A stretch of 64,000 bases of DNA from Paenibacillus piri (GCF_004354045.1 NZ_SMRT01000019.1:1-64000), one strand, 5' to 3'; positions 38,501 to 47,111 are shown, counted from the first letter of the stretch. Notes: a model not told the origin generated them from the letters alone. A program made the numbers and translations.

Positions 38501-39427
38501 ACGGAGACCAAGCTGGCAGCTTTATGGTCTGAAGTGCTTGACATTCGACATATCGGCATTCATGACAACTTCTTCGCATTGGGCGGTCATTCCCTCAAGG
38601 CGATGGCGATTTGCGCCGGAATTCTCAAGTCGTTGCAAACGGAAGTGCCGGTAGGGGCCTTGTTCGAGTTTCCAACGATAGCCGGGCTTGCCGGTTATAT
38701 GCATCGCCGCGGGGAACACAGCCAAGCGGCGGAGCGGATGCAGCCGGAAATCATCGTGCTCAATCCGGCAGCCGATGATAACGTCTTTGTCTTCCCGCCG
38801 GTTCTCGGGTACGGTATGATGTTCGGCGACTTGGCGAAACAGCTGCCGCAATACCGGCTGCAAGCCTTTGACTTCATCGAGCGAGATGATCGTATACAGC
38901 GGTATACGGAGATCATACATGACATCCAGCCTGTCGGGCCGTTGGTTTTGCTTGGCTATTCCGCAGGCTGCGGTCTGGCATTTGAAGTAGCCAAAGCGTT
39001 GGAGCAGCAAGGACGGTTTGTGGATATGCTCATCATGATCGATTCCTATAAAAAAACCGGAATCAGCAATCTGCAGGGACGTTCGGTCGAGCAGGATGTC
39101 GATTCGCTGATGGAAGCAAATAAAGATAACGCATATCTGCAAATTGAATCCGTCCGGTATGGTATCGCACGCAAAATGAGCGCTTCTTACACTTTTTTCG
39201 TCAACCTCATCAATACCGGCCAGGTTCGCGCGCAAATACACTTGATCCGCTCGGACGGCGGTGCGCCGATTCCGCATTGGATGTGTTCATGGCAGACGGC
39301 GACGACCGGGTCTTACCGGGAGCACCAGGGTTTCGGCCAGCACGATGAGATGCTGCAGGGCGGCTTTGCCGAGTCGAACGCACAATTAATGCGCCGGATT
39401 TTACAGGAAAGGCTGGTCAACCAATGA
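35564..39427 (+). CDS. srfAC: Surfactin synthetase SrfAC-like NRPS, module 7 with thioesterase
   Basis: A 1287-residue protein with domains C-A-T-TE. The condensation domain (HHILLDG at 146) accepts the D-residue made by the preceding epimerase. The adenylation code DGFFLGVVFK is one change from the Ile code DGFFLGVVYK. Carrier serine: 1010. The terminal thioesterase (about 1060-1287) has GYSAG with nucleophile Ser1133 and a GFGQHDEM histidine motif. It closely resembles the SrfAC thioesterase that closes the lactone with the fatty-acid hydroxyl. Expected product: a cyclic or linear acyl-heptapeptide ending in Ile. It overlaps the next gene by four bases (ATGA). Confidence 0.93.
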   Translation: MNQFQKDQVADIYYLSPMQEGMLFHTLLHPGQSMYIEQMSMQVKGAFRSDLLERSMNAIVDRYDIFRTVFVYEKMKRPVQVVMKQRKFKVREIDLSGLSNAEQNDRIESYKRLDKEMGFDLSKDIPMRNVVFKKGPDDYEWIWSYHHILLDGWCFGIVVRELFEVYHALLNKRGYSLPPVKPYKEYIQWLESQDNQQSLLYWDRYLSGFDGQTTFAEQRSRKQGAVREPEEALFSLSEEQTRTLTELAEGQGVTLSTALQAAWAVLLSRYQQSDDVIFGTVVSGRPAEIPGVENMVGLFINVVPKRVNADHERSFARLLSDIQRQSLESEAHQYVPLYDIQSRAVQPDLIDHLIVFENYPVQDTDKLQEEQRLGFTIGKTTIFEKSNYDLNLLVSPGKQLLLKFAYNANMYDRAFILRLKDQLCEIVRQVCRNPQLQLGAIRVVTEEEERLLLEQFSFAQRGQPADCRSLSELFEHYAYETPGQIAVACGGTSLTYAELNTRANRLARQLRAKGATRGTIAALLVRRSAEMIVAIVAILKTGGAYMPIDPEYPEQRIRYMLEDSGATLLLTQRELANQAAAAAFTGERLLLGDPALYRGDGTNLAVAGEPDDLAYIIYTSGTTGKPKGIMTTHANVSRVVKHTNYIDISATDKLLSLSNYAFDGFTFDMFGALVNGATLVIAPNETILHMGKLMRLIEDERITVMFTTTALFNLLVDAGDAWMRGFRKLLFGGERCSVGHVRKALHSMGPDKIIHVYGPTETTVFATFYPVNQIAEDAMTIPIGKPLNLTTAYILGPANQLQPVEAAGELCLGGTGVARGYLNRTELTEARFVPHPFLPGEKLYRSGDLARWLPDGNIEFLGRIDDQIKIRGHRIELGEIEEQLLRCDGVKEAIVLAVSSDTGETSLCAYVVGVAGNSLSPHKLSHHLSQALPGYMVPPVCAVLDRLPLTANGKVNRRLLPKAQALLGQGAEMIPPRNETETKLAALWSEVLDIRHIGIHDNFFALGGHSLKAMAICAGILKSLQTEVPVGALFEFPTIAGLAGYMHRRGEHSQAAERMQPEIIVLNPAADDNVFVFPPVLGYGMMFGDLAKQLPQYRLQAFDFIERDDRIQRYTEIIHDIQPVGPLVLLGYSAGCGLAFEVAKALEQQGRFVDMLIMIDSYKKTGISNLQGRSVEQDVDSLMEANKDNAYLQIESVRYGIARKMSASYTFFVNLINTGQVRAQIHLIRSDGGAPIPHWMCSWQTATTGSYREHQGFGQHDEMLQGGFAESNAQLMRRILQERLVNQ

Positions 39428-40167
39428 GCCGATTGATTCATCAATTAAGTGGATCTCCGGCCGACATTAAGCTGGTATGCTTTCCATTTGCAGGCGGTTA
39501 TTCGGCTGCATTCCGGCCTTTGAAGCCGCTGCTGCAAAATGACTGCGATATATTTGCGGCCGAACCTCCCGGACATGGAAGCAATCGCATGCCTTTAGTG
39601 GAAAGCCTGGAAACACTGGCGGACATATATTTGGAAGATTTGATTCCGCAGCTTGACAAGCCGCTTGTCTTATTCGGACATAGTATGGGCGGATTAGTGG
39701 CGTACCGGTTAGCTCAGAAGCTTGAACAGCGGGGGATTTCCCCCGAGGCGGTCATCATCTCTGCCGTTCAGCCTCCCCATACCCGGCGAAAACCTTTGAC
39801 TCATTTGGACGACGGGGCATTTCTCGATTATGTGATCGGTATCGGCGGCATTCCGGCCGAGCTTGTACAGGCGAGAGAGGTGCTGGAATTTTTCCTTCCG
39901 GCGATGAGGGCGGATTTTAAGGCATTGGAAACATTCGAGCACACGGACCACAGCTTGCTGCAGGCACCGGTCCATATTTTAAACGGGGAAAAGGATGGTC
40001 CATGCATGCAGGATGCCGAGGGATGGCGGCGCTGGACGCAGCGAATCCGGTTCCATACGTTCCAGGGCGGACATATGTTTCTTCTTTCGGAGATGGAACG
40101 AGTGGCAAAAACGATTCAATCCATTTTGGCGCTGGAAACCGCTCGGAAAGAACTGATACCGTTGTGA
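39424..40167 (+). CDS. srfAD: SrfAD-like type II thioesterase
   Basis: A 247-residue alpha/beta hydrolase matching the stand-alone thioesterases of peptide synthetase operons in length. GHSMGG places the nucleophile at Ser87, and a GGHMFL histidine lies near the C-terminus. It removes wrong acyl groups from carrier domains so that the assembly line keeps running. It is translationally coupled to the synthetase before it and to the transferase after it (GTGA overlap). In the B. subtilis srfA operon the equivalent gene occupies the same position. Confidence 0.92.
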   Translation: MSRLIHQLSGSPADIKLVCFPFAGGYSAAFRPLKPLLQNDCDIFAAEPPGHGSNRMPLVESLETLADIYLEDLIPQLDKPLVLFGHSMGGLVAYRLAQKLEQRGISPEAVIISAVQPPHTRRKPLTHLDDGAFLDYVIGIGGIPAELVQAREVLEFFLPAMRADFKALETFEHTDHSLLQAPVHILNGEKDGPCMQDAEGWRRWTQRIRFHTFQGGHMFLLSEMERVAKTIQSILALETARKELIPL

Positions 40168-40862
40168 CGGAGCTTTATGGCGTACATCTGAGTCGCCTGC
40201 TGCGAATCGATGAGTTTGAACAAATGATGCACAGCGTATCTGAGGAAAGGCGTGGTAAAGTCCAAAGCTTTTTGAAGCCGGAGGACGCCAATCGGGGGCT
40301 GCTCGGGGAGATATTGATCAGGAGCATCATTAGCGTCAAATTAAATATGGCAAACAAGGAGATACATTTTACTGCCGAACCGTATGGAAAGCCTTCTGTT
40401 GCCGGGCTTCCGTCGTTTCATTTCAACATCGCCCACTCGGGTCGCTGGATTGTGTGTGCGGTGGATTCCGACCCGGTAGGTATAGATATCGAGGAGATCA
40501 AGCCGATCAATCTGGACGTCGCCAGCTATTTTTTCTCAATGCAGGAATACCGCTGGCTCATGGGTCAGAATGAAACGTCGCGCCTCCCATGCTTTTACGA
40601 ATTATGGACGTTAAAGGAGAGCTTTGTGAAATGGCTGGGGAAGGGGCTTTCCTTCCCGTTACAATCATTCTCAATTGTGCCGGGAGCCGATCATAGCCTT
40701 TCTTGGCCAGCGGCGGCCCAAACTTGTTTTTTTAATCAGCCGGATGCGGATCCCGACTATAAAATGGCGGTGTGTTCGACAACCGTGGCTTGTCCGAAGC
40801 CGATGATTGTGAAAAGTATTGACGATCTGTTCTTTTATTCGTTACAAGGCAGTCAGGTATAG
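40164..40862 (+). CDS. sfp: Sfp-type 4'-phosphopantetheinyl transferase
   Basis: This 232-residue enzyme adds the phosphopantetheine arm from CoA to carrier serines, activating the synthetases. It aligns well with Sfp (224 residues): HFNIAHSGRW (about 86-95), GIDIEEIKPI with metal ligands Asp108 and Glu110, and WTLKESFVKWLGKG with the third acidic residue near 152. I chose GTG 40164, which overlaps the previous stop as GTGA and gives the normal length; a longer frame from 40002 would only add thioesterase sequence read out of frame. Having sfp as the last gene of the operon makes the cluster self-sufficient. Confidence 0.93.
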   Translation: MTELYGVHLSRLLRIDEFEQMMHSVSEERRGKVQSFLKPEDANRGLLGEILIRSIISVKLNMANKEIHFTAEPYGKPSVAGLPSFHFNIAHSGRWIVCAVDSDPVGIDIEEIKPINLDVASYFFSMQEYRWLMGQNETSRLPCFYELWTLKESFVKWLGKGLSFPLQSFSIVPGADHSLSWPAAAQTCFFNQPDADPDYKMAVCSTTVACPKPMIVKSIDDLFFYSLQGSQV

Positions 40863-40980
40863 AACAAAATGGCCGGCTTATCCGATTGCGGTTCAATGCA
40901 GTCAATGCTGCGTTTCTTAGTATAGCCGCAGTCTTTATTCCCGGACAGACGACTTCCACGTTACCAGTCATTCCTATATA

Positions 40981-41826
40981 ATGATGTATATGAAAACTAT
41001 CCATTTTACCGTATTACCGCCTCCCGCGCCGTTAAGCCGGGATGTCGAATGCATGCGAATCGCGTCCCATTCAGGTGATCAGCCGCTCGAGGTTAAGGTG
41101 TGCCCGAGCGGTTACCCCGGAATTGTCTATCAGCTTGCGGCGGATCGGGCACCCGCAATCGAGAATATTGCTATCCGTTCGGCACAATCGTCCGATATAC
41201 CTGTATTGTTTCTTCACGGACAAGGGGCGGAACCGAGCGTTATGCGCTTCAGAGGAACGCCATATACAACGATTCAGCTGGTATTTAAGCCGCATGCGTT
41301 GTACAGCTTGTTCGGTTGGGACGCCTCTGTTCATAATCAGGGATTTTTGTTTCCGGATCAGTTTGGGGCAAAGGAGCTTGAGAAACAGCTCCTGGCTTCG
41401 ACTTCGAATGAAGAGCGAATCGCCTTGCTCACTCATTTCCTTATGACGATAAAGGAACATAACGGTAAGCGTGATGAGCTCATCGAGCTGACTCTTGAAT
41501 ATATTCATAAACATATCGCATCGGTCTCCGTGAAGGAACTGGTAGCCGCTTTTTCTATTTCCGAACGTCAATTTCAGAAGCGCTTTACACGTGTCGTCGG
41601 TATACCGCCGCACTTATTTATAAGGGTAAGGCGGGTCAATGAAGCGCTGCGGATGATGCACTCAGGGAAGTATGAGCGGCTGTCCGATATTGCATATGCA
41701 CTGAATTATTATGATCAGTCTCATTTCATACGCGATATGAAGTCGTTTTCCTGGGTTAGTCCGAAACATATTACAATGAAGGTTAATGAATTTCATAGCG
41801 ACTTGGCAGGATCGTCTTACTTGTAA
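40981..41826 (+). CDS. AraC-family transcriptional regulator
   Basis: A regulator of 281 residues or slightly fewer, with an N-terminal AraC-like sensor domain and a C-terminal double helix-turn-helix (about 170-265, including VKELVAAFSISERQFQKRF and LSDIAYALNYYDQSHFIRDM). The target is unknown; the position just after the surfactin-like operon makes a role in it possible but unproven. Start choice is unclear: ATGs at 40981, 40984 and 40990 have no ribosome site, and a TATAAT at 40977-40982 overlaps the first. If that -10 is real, the mRNA would be nearly leaderless with the start at 40990. Confidence 0.85.
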   Translation: MMYMKTIHFTVLPPPAPLSRDVECMRIASHSGDQPLEVKVCPSGYPGIVYQLAADRAPAIENIAIRSAQSSDIPVLFLHGQGAEPSVMRFRGTPYTTIQLVFKPHALYSLFGWDASVHNQGFLFPDQFGAKELEKQLLASTSNEERIALLTHFLMTIKEHNGKRDELIELTLEYIHKHIASVSVKELVAAFSISERQFQKRFTRVVGIPPHLFIRVRRVNEALRMMHSGKYERLSDIAYALNYYDQSHFIRDMKSFSWVSPKHITMKVNEFHSDLAGSSYL

Positions 41827-41828
41827 AA

Positions 41829-41852
41829 TGGACGGTTTTGTCCAATTTTTTT
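41829..41852 (+). terminator. Small terminator after the AraC gene
   Basis: TGGAC and GTCCA form a 5-bp stem with a six-base loop, followed by seven Ts. The stem is short but the T run is good. Confidence 0.55.
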
Positions 41853-41920
41853 GCCGTCGCAAGGTCTAAGATTATCTTATTCCAATAGGAATATAGATAA
41901 CTTACCAAGGAGCGATGGGT

Positions 41921-42496
41921 ATGCGCAAAATTAAAATGTTAAACAGAGTATCGATCGATGGTTATTTTTCCAGCAACAATGAAGCGACCTTTGGGATGGA
42001 TTGGTTTATCCATGATCCGGAGGTTGACAAAACAGCGCATGTTATTGGCGGTAAGATGGATATACTGCTTTTGGGAGGCACGACATACCGTGGATTTGAA
42101 CGGTCATGGGTACCTTTTCTGAATGATCCCAATGCACCGGAGCAATTGAAAAAGGTCGCGGAAGAGTTAACCGACATGACCAAGGTTGTTTTCTCCAAAA
42201 CCATCACCCAATCAAATTGGTCAAACACCCAAATATATGATGGCGATCTGATTGAAGTCGTAATGCAATTGAAACATAACTCCAGCTCAGACATACTAGT
42301 GTTGGGAAGCGGTTCAATCGTTGAGCAGCTTGCCAATGAAAGACTGATTGACGAGTTTATTTTTATTGTTTCTCCGATTGTCGCCGGCGAAGGCAAATCT
42401 TTGTTCCCGCATGTTAAACAGCTGGATCTCACGCTGGTCGAGGCGAAAACATTTGAATCCGGAAACGTCATTCTTCATTACGTGTTAAAGAAGTAA
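41921..42496 (+). CDS. Dihydrofolate reductase-like (RibD C-terminal domain) protein
   Basis: A 191-residue NADPH-dependent reductase fold of the RibD-C/DHFR-like family (YwjB/YyaP kind). It has a GGTTYRGFE segment near residue 50 and LVLGSGSIVEQL near 125, and it ends in the typical VILHYVLKK. The physiological substrate is usually unknown. ATG 41921 is eight bases after AAGGAG; ATG 41915 is too close to it. Confidence 0.85.
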   Translation: MRKIKMLNRVSIDGYFSSNNEATFGMDWFIHDPEVDKTAHVIGGKMDILLLGGTTYRGFERSWVPFLNDPNAPEQLKKVAEELTDMTKVVFSKTITQSNWSNTQIYDGDLIEVVMQLKHNSSSDILVLGSGSIVEQLANERLIDEFIFIVSPIVAGEGKSLFPHVKQLDLTLVEAKTFESGNVILHYVLKK

Positions 42497-42508
42497 ATGC
42501 ATCATAAC

Positions 42509-42549
42509 AAAGCCGTCATTTCCGCAAATAAGCGGGTATGGCGCTTTTT
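42509..42549 (+). terminator. Terminator after the DHFR-like gene
   Basis: A bulged hairpin (AAAGCC, AT and CCGC on the left; GCGG, ATGGC and GCTTT on the right) followed by a T run. It separates this gene from the RpiR-controlled unit. Confidence 0.55.
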
Positions 42550-42594
42550 CTATTTTAATATCTGAAAAAATAAATCATAAAATATAAAATAATG

Positions 42595-42623
42595 TTGAAG
42601 AAAATTTTCACCTATAATATAAT
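42595..42623 (+). promoter_or_regulatory. SigA-type promoter of the amino-sugar-acid unit
   Basis: TTGAAG (42595-42600), a 17-base spacer and TATAAT (42618-42623) form a near-consensus vegetative promoter 45 bases before the RpiR-type regulator. Confidence 0.75.
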
Positions 42624-42668
42624 GTGATCATAGAAAATAAATTTCTTGTAAATTAGCGGGGTGAGAAA

Positions 42669-43559
42669 TTGGAAGAAGCACAGCATAATGTCGGTATATT
42701 TTTAAAGTTGAGGGAAATTGCTAATGATCTGACGTCCGCGGAAAAAAAAGTAGCTGATTGTATTATTCATTCCGGCGATAAAATTATACGGATGTCGATT
42801 ACGGATTTAGCTCAAAAATGTGACAGCAGCGAATCGACGATTGTCCGATTATGCAAGAAGCTTCATTTAAAGGGGTATCAGGAACTAAGGGTAGCGTTGG
42901 CGCAGGATCTGGTTTCGCCGGTCAAGCAGATTCATGAGAAAGTCGATCTGAACGATACACCCGAGCAGACGATGCGAAAAGTGTTTCAGGCGGCGGCGCA
43001 GGCATTGAGCGATACCGAATCCGTACTGTCCGTAGACAATCTGGTGAAAGCGGTTGACTATATCAAGAATGCTTCAAGTATATCGTTTTTCGGAATCGGC
43101 GCTTCGGGAGTTATCGCATTGGACGCGTACTACCGCTTCTCCAAGCTTGGCATCAGCTGCCATTACGCGACGGACGGTCACAGTCAGACGAATAAAGCGG
43201 TTTTTTTGGGAGCTGGCGACGTTGTTATCGGCATATCCCATTCCGGTCGTACCCGCGATGTTATTCGCACATTGGATATTGCCAGAAGCAAGGGGGCCAA
43301 TACAATCGCTGTAACCCAATTCGGTCATTCTCCGATTACCGAGGTGGCCGATACCGTATTATTTACTTCGTCCCGTGAAACCGCTTTTCGAACGGAAGCG
43401 ATGGCGTCGCGCATTGCGCAAAGCGCGATTCTGGATTCGCTGTTTGTAAGCGCAGCCTTGACGAGGTATGAACAGGTGATCAAAAACTACGAGGAAGTCA
43501 GACAAGTGACAGCGGCAATGCGGATTGACCAGGCAAAGGACCTTCACAAAAAGGGTTGA
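42669..43559 (+). CDS. RpiR/MurR-family regulator with SIS domain
   Basis: A 296-residue regulator with an N-terminal RpiR helix-turn-helix (about 1-78; ITDLAQKCDSSESTIVRLCKK) and a sugar-phosphate-binding SIS domain (about 115-260; FFGIGASG, GISHSGRTRDV). Family members sense phosphorylated sugars, often amino sugars. It heads a same-strand unit with an ABC importer, lyase, aldolase and kinase. Its ligand is therefore likely the phosphorylated substrate made by the kinase at 50092, or a downstream intermediate. TTG start with GGGGTGAG close upstream. Confidence 0.88.
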   Translation: MEEAQHNVGIFLKLREIANDLTSAEKKVADCIIHSGDKIIRMSITDLAQKCDSSESTIVRLCKKLHLKGYQELRVALAQDLVSPVKQIHEKVDLNDTPEQTMRKVFQAAAQALSDTESVLSVDNLVKAVDYIKNASSISFFGIGASGVIALDAYYRFSKLGISCHYATDGHSQTNKAVFLGAGDVVIGISHSGRTRDVIRTLDIARSKGANTIAVTQFGHSPITEVADTVLFTSSRETAFRTEAMASRIAQSAILDSLFVSAALTRYEQVIKNYEEVRQVTAAMRIDQAKDLHKKG

Positions 43560-43582
43560 TTATAATCAGGAGGGTATTATTT

Positions 43583-45211
43583 ATGAAAAGATCTTTCAAA
43601 ATGTTCTCAATGATTGTTGCCGTTGCATTAGCGGCAGGCTGTACGAACGCACCGGCACCCTTGCCGGCGCCAGGCAATACCGGAGCCCCGGGAGCGACCG
43701 GTCCGAAGAAGGATTCGATCATCTATGCGCAGAGCGTAGCCGTCACTTCTCTGGATACGGCGGGAATGCAGCCGCAGGGTTACCCGTCCGGCTATGAGGC
43801 GGCGTTCGCTATTTACAACGGCTTGGTTAAATTTGACGACAAGCTGGAGTTTAAACCGGATCTGGCCGAGAAGTGGTCGACTTCCGCCGACGGGAAAACC
43901 TGGACGTTCAATCTGCGCCAGGGCGTCAAGTTTCAGGACGGCACTTCCTTCAATGCCGATGCCGTAGTCGGCATATATACGAAGATGCTGGACAAAACGT
44001 ATAATACCGGAGCCTACACGCTGTGGGCGCCGATTGACAAAATTATCAAGGTTGACGACAATACCGTCCAGATCATCACTAAGGAGCCTTATGGAGGCTT
44101 GCTCAATACGCTTGCCCACGGATCGGCACTTATTCCAAGCACCGCCGCATTAGAAAAGTACGGCAAGGATATCGGTCTGCATCCGGTAGGCACGGGACCC
44201 TATGTATTGGATAAAATTGAACCGGGCACACAGGTGACAGTTAAAGCGAACGAAGCTTATTTTGGCGGCAAACCTGCATATAAGCAGATTACATTTAAAT
44301 ATGTAGGAGACGCCTCCTCGCGTATCGCTGCATTGAAGAGCGGCCAAGCCGATGTGATTGACGCTGTGCCGGTAGAACAGGCCGACGAGCTGAAATCAAG
44401 CCCGAGCATTGATCTGATCAACATTCCCGGGCTGCAAGTATTCGGTGTAGGCCTCAACCAGAATAATGCGATTCTTCAGGACAAAACCGTCCGTCAGGCA
44501 TTAAATTCCGCGATTCAAAAAGAAGCTATTGTGAAGACGCTGTTTAAAGGATACGGAACCGTGCTGACTAGTCCGCTCGCTCCGAATACGACCGGATACG
44601 TGAAGGCCGGCGATTACGGCTACGATGTGGAGAAGACGAAGAAGATGTTGGCCGATGCAGGCTGGAAGGCCGGTGCTGACGGGATTCTTGAAAAGGGCGG
44701 TAAAAAGATGTCCTTCAAGCTGCGAACTCCGGACGGAATGTATCCGAATGATGTGATGGTGGCGGAAACCGTGAAAAGCCAGTTAAAAGCAATCGGAGTC
44801 GATGTGACAATCAACAAGGTGGAAAAATCGACCTTCTGGGACAGCATTAAAGTACCGCAGGCCAAGGTTGACTTTGATATGGTTCTGTTCGGCTACAATC
44901 CTTCGCATGGCAACGGAGGCATTCAGCTTGACGCATTGTTTGCAACAAATCCCGATCCCGCCAAAAATCCGCCGCAATGGAATTTTAACTGGTACAGCAA
45001 CAAGCAGGCGGATGATCTTGTAGCGAAAGCGAATAAAGAGGTTGACCAGCAAAAACGGACCGATCTGCTCGGACAGGCGGAGAAAATCATTTGGGATGAC
45101 GCGCCTTACATCTGGTTGTATGCGAAAAACAATATTTCCGCCAAGGCGAAAAATGTCGACGGCGTCAGCGTGCTTCCAGTCGTGTTCACATTGGTGCATC
45201 AAACGAAATAA
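43583..45211 (+). CDS. Opp/Dpp-type solute-binding lipoprotein (family 5)
   Basis: A 542-residue binding protein of the oligopeptide/dipeptide/opine ABC family. The signal peptide ends in the lipobox AAGC (Cys near residue 20), followed by a Pro/Gly-rich linker. The family 5 signature region (LAEKWSTSADGKTWTFNLR) lies near residue 95. ATG 43583 follows GGAGGG; an upstream TTG in the same frame lies before that ribosome site. The clustered genes suggest the ligand is an amino-sugar acid or its conjugate and not a plain peptide. Confidence 0.9.
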   Translation: MKRSFKMFSMIVAVALAAGCTNAPAPLPAPGNTGAPGATGPKKDSIIYAQSVAVTSLDTAGMQPQGYPSGYEAAFAIYNGLVKFDDKLEFKPDLAEKWSTSADGKTWTFNLRQGVKFQDGTSFNADAVVGIYTKMLDKTYNTGAYTLWAPIDKIIKVDDNTVQIITKEPYGGLLNTLAHGSALIPSTAALEKYGKDIGLHPVGTGPYVLDKIEPGTQVTVKANEAYFGGKPAYKQITFKYVGDASSRIAALKSGQADVIDAVPVEQADELKSSPSIDLINIPGLQVFGVGLNQNNAILQDKTVRQALNSAIQKEAIVKTLFKGYGTVLTSPLAPNTTGYVKAGDYGYDVEKTKKMLADAGWKAGADGILEKGGKKMSFKLRTPDGMYPNDVMVAETVKSQLKAIGVDVTINKVEKSTFWDSIKVPQAKVDFDMVLFGYNPSHGNGGIQLDALFATNPDPAKNPPQWNFNWYSNKQADDLVAKANKEVDQQKRTDLLGQAEKIIWDDAPYIWLYAKNNISAKAKNVDGVSVLPVVFTLVHQTK

Positions 45212-45246
45212 GCGGCTCCTTGCCGAACATTGATTAACATGCCAAT

Positions 45247-45277
45247 GGAGGGGTACCTGGTTGCTCAGGTACTCTCC
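45247..45277 (+). other. Stem-loop between binding-protein and permease genes
   Basis: GGAGGGGTACCTG (45247-45259) pairs with CAGGTACTCTCC (45266-45277) with one bulge, and no T run follows. Such intercistronic hairpins commonly protect the upstream mRNA and keep the binding protein more abundant than the permeases. Confidence 0.5.
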
Positions 45278-45309
45278 GTATTTATGCGCCATGAAAGGAG
45301 GGGGAGGCA

Positions 45310-46230
45310 TTGGCAGGCTACATTGTCCGCAGGTTCCTCTATTTGATAGTGCAAGTATTTGTTCTTTTAACTTTGATGTTTGTTCTGTTTCGGTTAGTGC
45401 CGGGCGATCCCGCCTCGCTTATATTGGGCGGAAATGCTTCGCAAGAGGAAATTGACCGGTTGCGGCACGCTATGGGCTTGGATAAAACGATTCTGCTCCA
45501 ATATGTCGATTATTTATCGAACCTGATTCGGGGAAATCTGGGCGTTTCCGTCTCATACAACCTTCCGGTGATTCAAGTGATTGCCGGCCGCATTTGGCCG
45601 ACTGTTCAGCTGATGCTGGTTAGCGTGGCTATTGCTGTAACCGTCGGCATTCCGGCCGGCATTATTTCGGGCCTTCGCCCGCGCGCAATCAGCAGCAGGT
45701 CGCTTTTGCTTATTTGGATCGGGTTTCTGGCGGTGCCGAATTTTTGGCTGGGCCTGCTGATGGTGCAGCTGTTCTCGGTAAAGCTGAACTGGCTGCCCGC
45801 GATCGGCTACGGCAGCTCGCTAGCGATGATTATGCCGGCTATAGCGATCTCAGCCCGACTGATCGCGCTAATCGCCCGGATGACAAGGACGGCCATGATG
45901 GAAGTGCTGCACGAAGATTTCATCCGCACAGCGGAGGCGAAGGGGATACCCGGCTGGAAGATTGTAGTCAAACACGCGCTCCGGCCTGCGCTTCCTCCGG
46001 TTATTACGATGATCGGTCTGCAGGCCGGCTACTTACTGGGCGGATCGGTTGTCGTGGAAAATTTGTTTTCTTATCCTGGCATGGGCCAATTGCTTCTATC
46101 CGCGCAAAACTTGCGCGACTACGCGCTGATGCAGGGGATTACCGTGTTTTTTGTAGGAAGCTTCCTGGCTATTAATTTAATCGTCGACTTGCTCTACGGC
46201 CGGATCGATCCGCGGATTCGCTATGATTAG
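45310..46230 (+). CDS. DppB/OppB-type ABC permease
   Basis: A 306-residue inner-membrane permease with about six helices. It has the N-terminal signature (VLFRLVPGDPASLILGGNAS) and the ATPase-contact loop EDFIRTAEAKGIPGWK near residue 200. First of two permeases of the Opp/Dpp-type importer. TTG start preceded by GGGGAGG. Confidence 0.9.
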   Translation: MAGYIVRRFLYLIVQVFVLLTLMFVLFRLVPGDPASLILGGNASQEEIDRLRHAMGLDKTILLQYVDYLSNLIRGNLGVSVSYNLPVIQVIAGRIWPTVQLMLVSVAIAVTVGIPAGIISGLRPRAISSRSLLLIWIGFLAVPNFWLGLLMVQLFSVKLNWLPAIGYGSSLAMIMPAIAISARLIALIARMTRTAMMEVLHEDFIRTAEAKGIPGWKIVVKHALRPALPPVITMIGLQAGYLLGGSVVVENLFSYPGMGQLLLSAQNLRDYALMQGITVFFVGSFLAINLIVDLLYGRIDPRIRYD

Positions 46231-46244
46231 GAGGTGACCGGAAG

Positions 46245-47111
46245 ATGGCTTCCGAAGCGATAATACAGAAGAAGAGCAATTTTGCCGTCCGGCTCCTCAA
46301 GCCTTTGCTCAAAGAGTCGACTTTGGCGGTCGGGGGCGTTTTGCTGCTCATGTTCGTGCTGCTTAGTCTGTTTGCGCCTTGGATTACGCATTACGGTCCG
46401 GAGGATCAGGACCTGATGTCGGCCTTGCAGACGCCTTCGGCCGGGCATTGGTTCGGAACGGATGAGCTTGGGCGCGATATATTTTCAAGAGTAATTTACG
46501 CCGGCAGAATTGATTTGACGATCGCTATCGGCGGCGTGCTGCTGGCGTTTCTGCTGGCGCTGCCGTTCGGCTTGTCGGCCGGTTATTACGGGGGACGAAT
46601 CGACCGGTGGATTTCAACCGTGTCCGAATCGATCCTGACCTTTCCCTCGCTGGTGCTGGCTATCATTATTGTGTCCATGATCGGCACCGGCAAGACGGGG
46701 CTGATCATCACGGTTATGATTACGCAGGCGCCGCAGCTTGTCCGTTATTTACGGGGCTTTGTATTCCAAATCCGCGAGATGGAATATATTACGGCGGCCA
46801 AAGCGGCGGGAAGCCGCACGCCGTTTATTATGATTCATCATGTGCTCCGCAATATTTTGGGGTCAAGCATGGTTATTTTAAGCCTGATGGCCAGTGAAGC
46901 GGTACTGGTTGCGGCGGCGCTCGGGTTTCTGGGGCTCGGCGTACAGCCGCCGGATCCTGAATGGGGGACGATGCTGAGCCGCAGCCGTTCCTATTTTACG
47001 CAGACGCCGCATTTGATGATATTCCCCGGTATGGCTATCGCTATGCTTATTCTTAGTTTTAATTTGCTGGGCGACGGATTGCGCGATTATTTGGATTCGA
47101 AAAAAAGATAG
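46245..47111 (+). CDS. DppC/OppC-type ABC permease
   Basis: A 288-residue partner permease. It has the family's N-terminal FGTDELGRDIFSRVIYAGR stretch (about 70-88) and the ATPase-contact loop MEYITAAKAAGS near residue 180. It is separated from the preceding permease gene by 14 bases and forms the membrane channel with it. Confidence 0.9.
   Translation: MASEAIIQKKSNFAVRLLKPLLKESTLAVGGVLLLMFVLLSLFAPWITHYGPEDQDLMSALQTPSAGHWFGTDELGRDIFSRVIYAGRIDLTIAIGGVLLAFLLALPFGLSAGYYGGRIDRWISTVSESILTFPSLVLAIIIVSMIGTGKTGLIITVMITQAPQLVRYLRGFVFQIREMEYITAAKAAGSRTPFIMIHHVLRNILGSSMVILSLMASEAVLVAAALGFLGLGVQPPDPEWGTMLSRSRSYFTQTPHLMIFPGMAIAMLILSFNLLGDGLRDYLDSKKR

Noticed and set aside
40002..40163. 54-codon upstream extension of the sfp gene
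   Set aside because: It lies wholly inside the thioesterase gene in another frame, does not resemble Sfp, and GTG 40164 gives the normal length and a coupled start.
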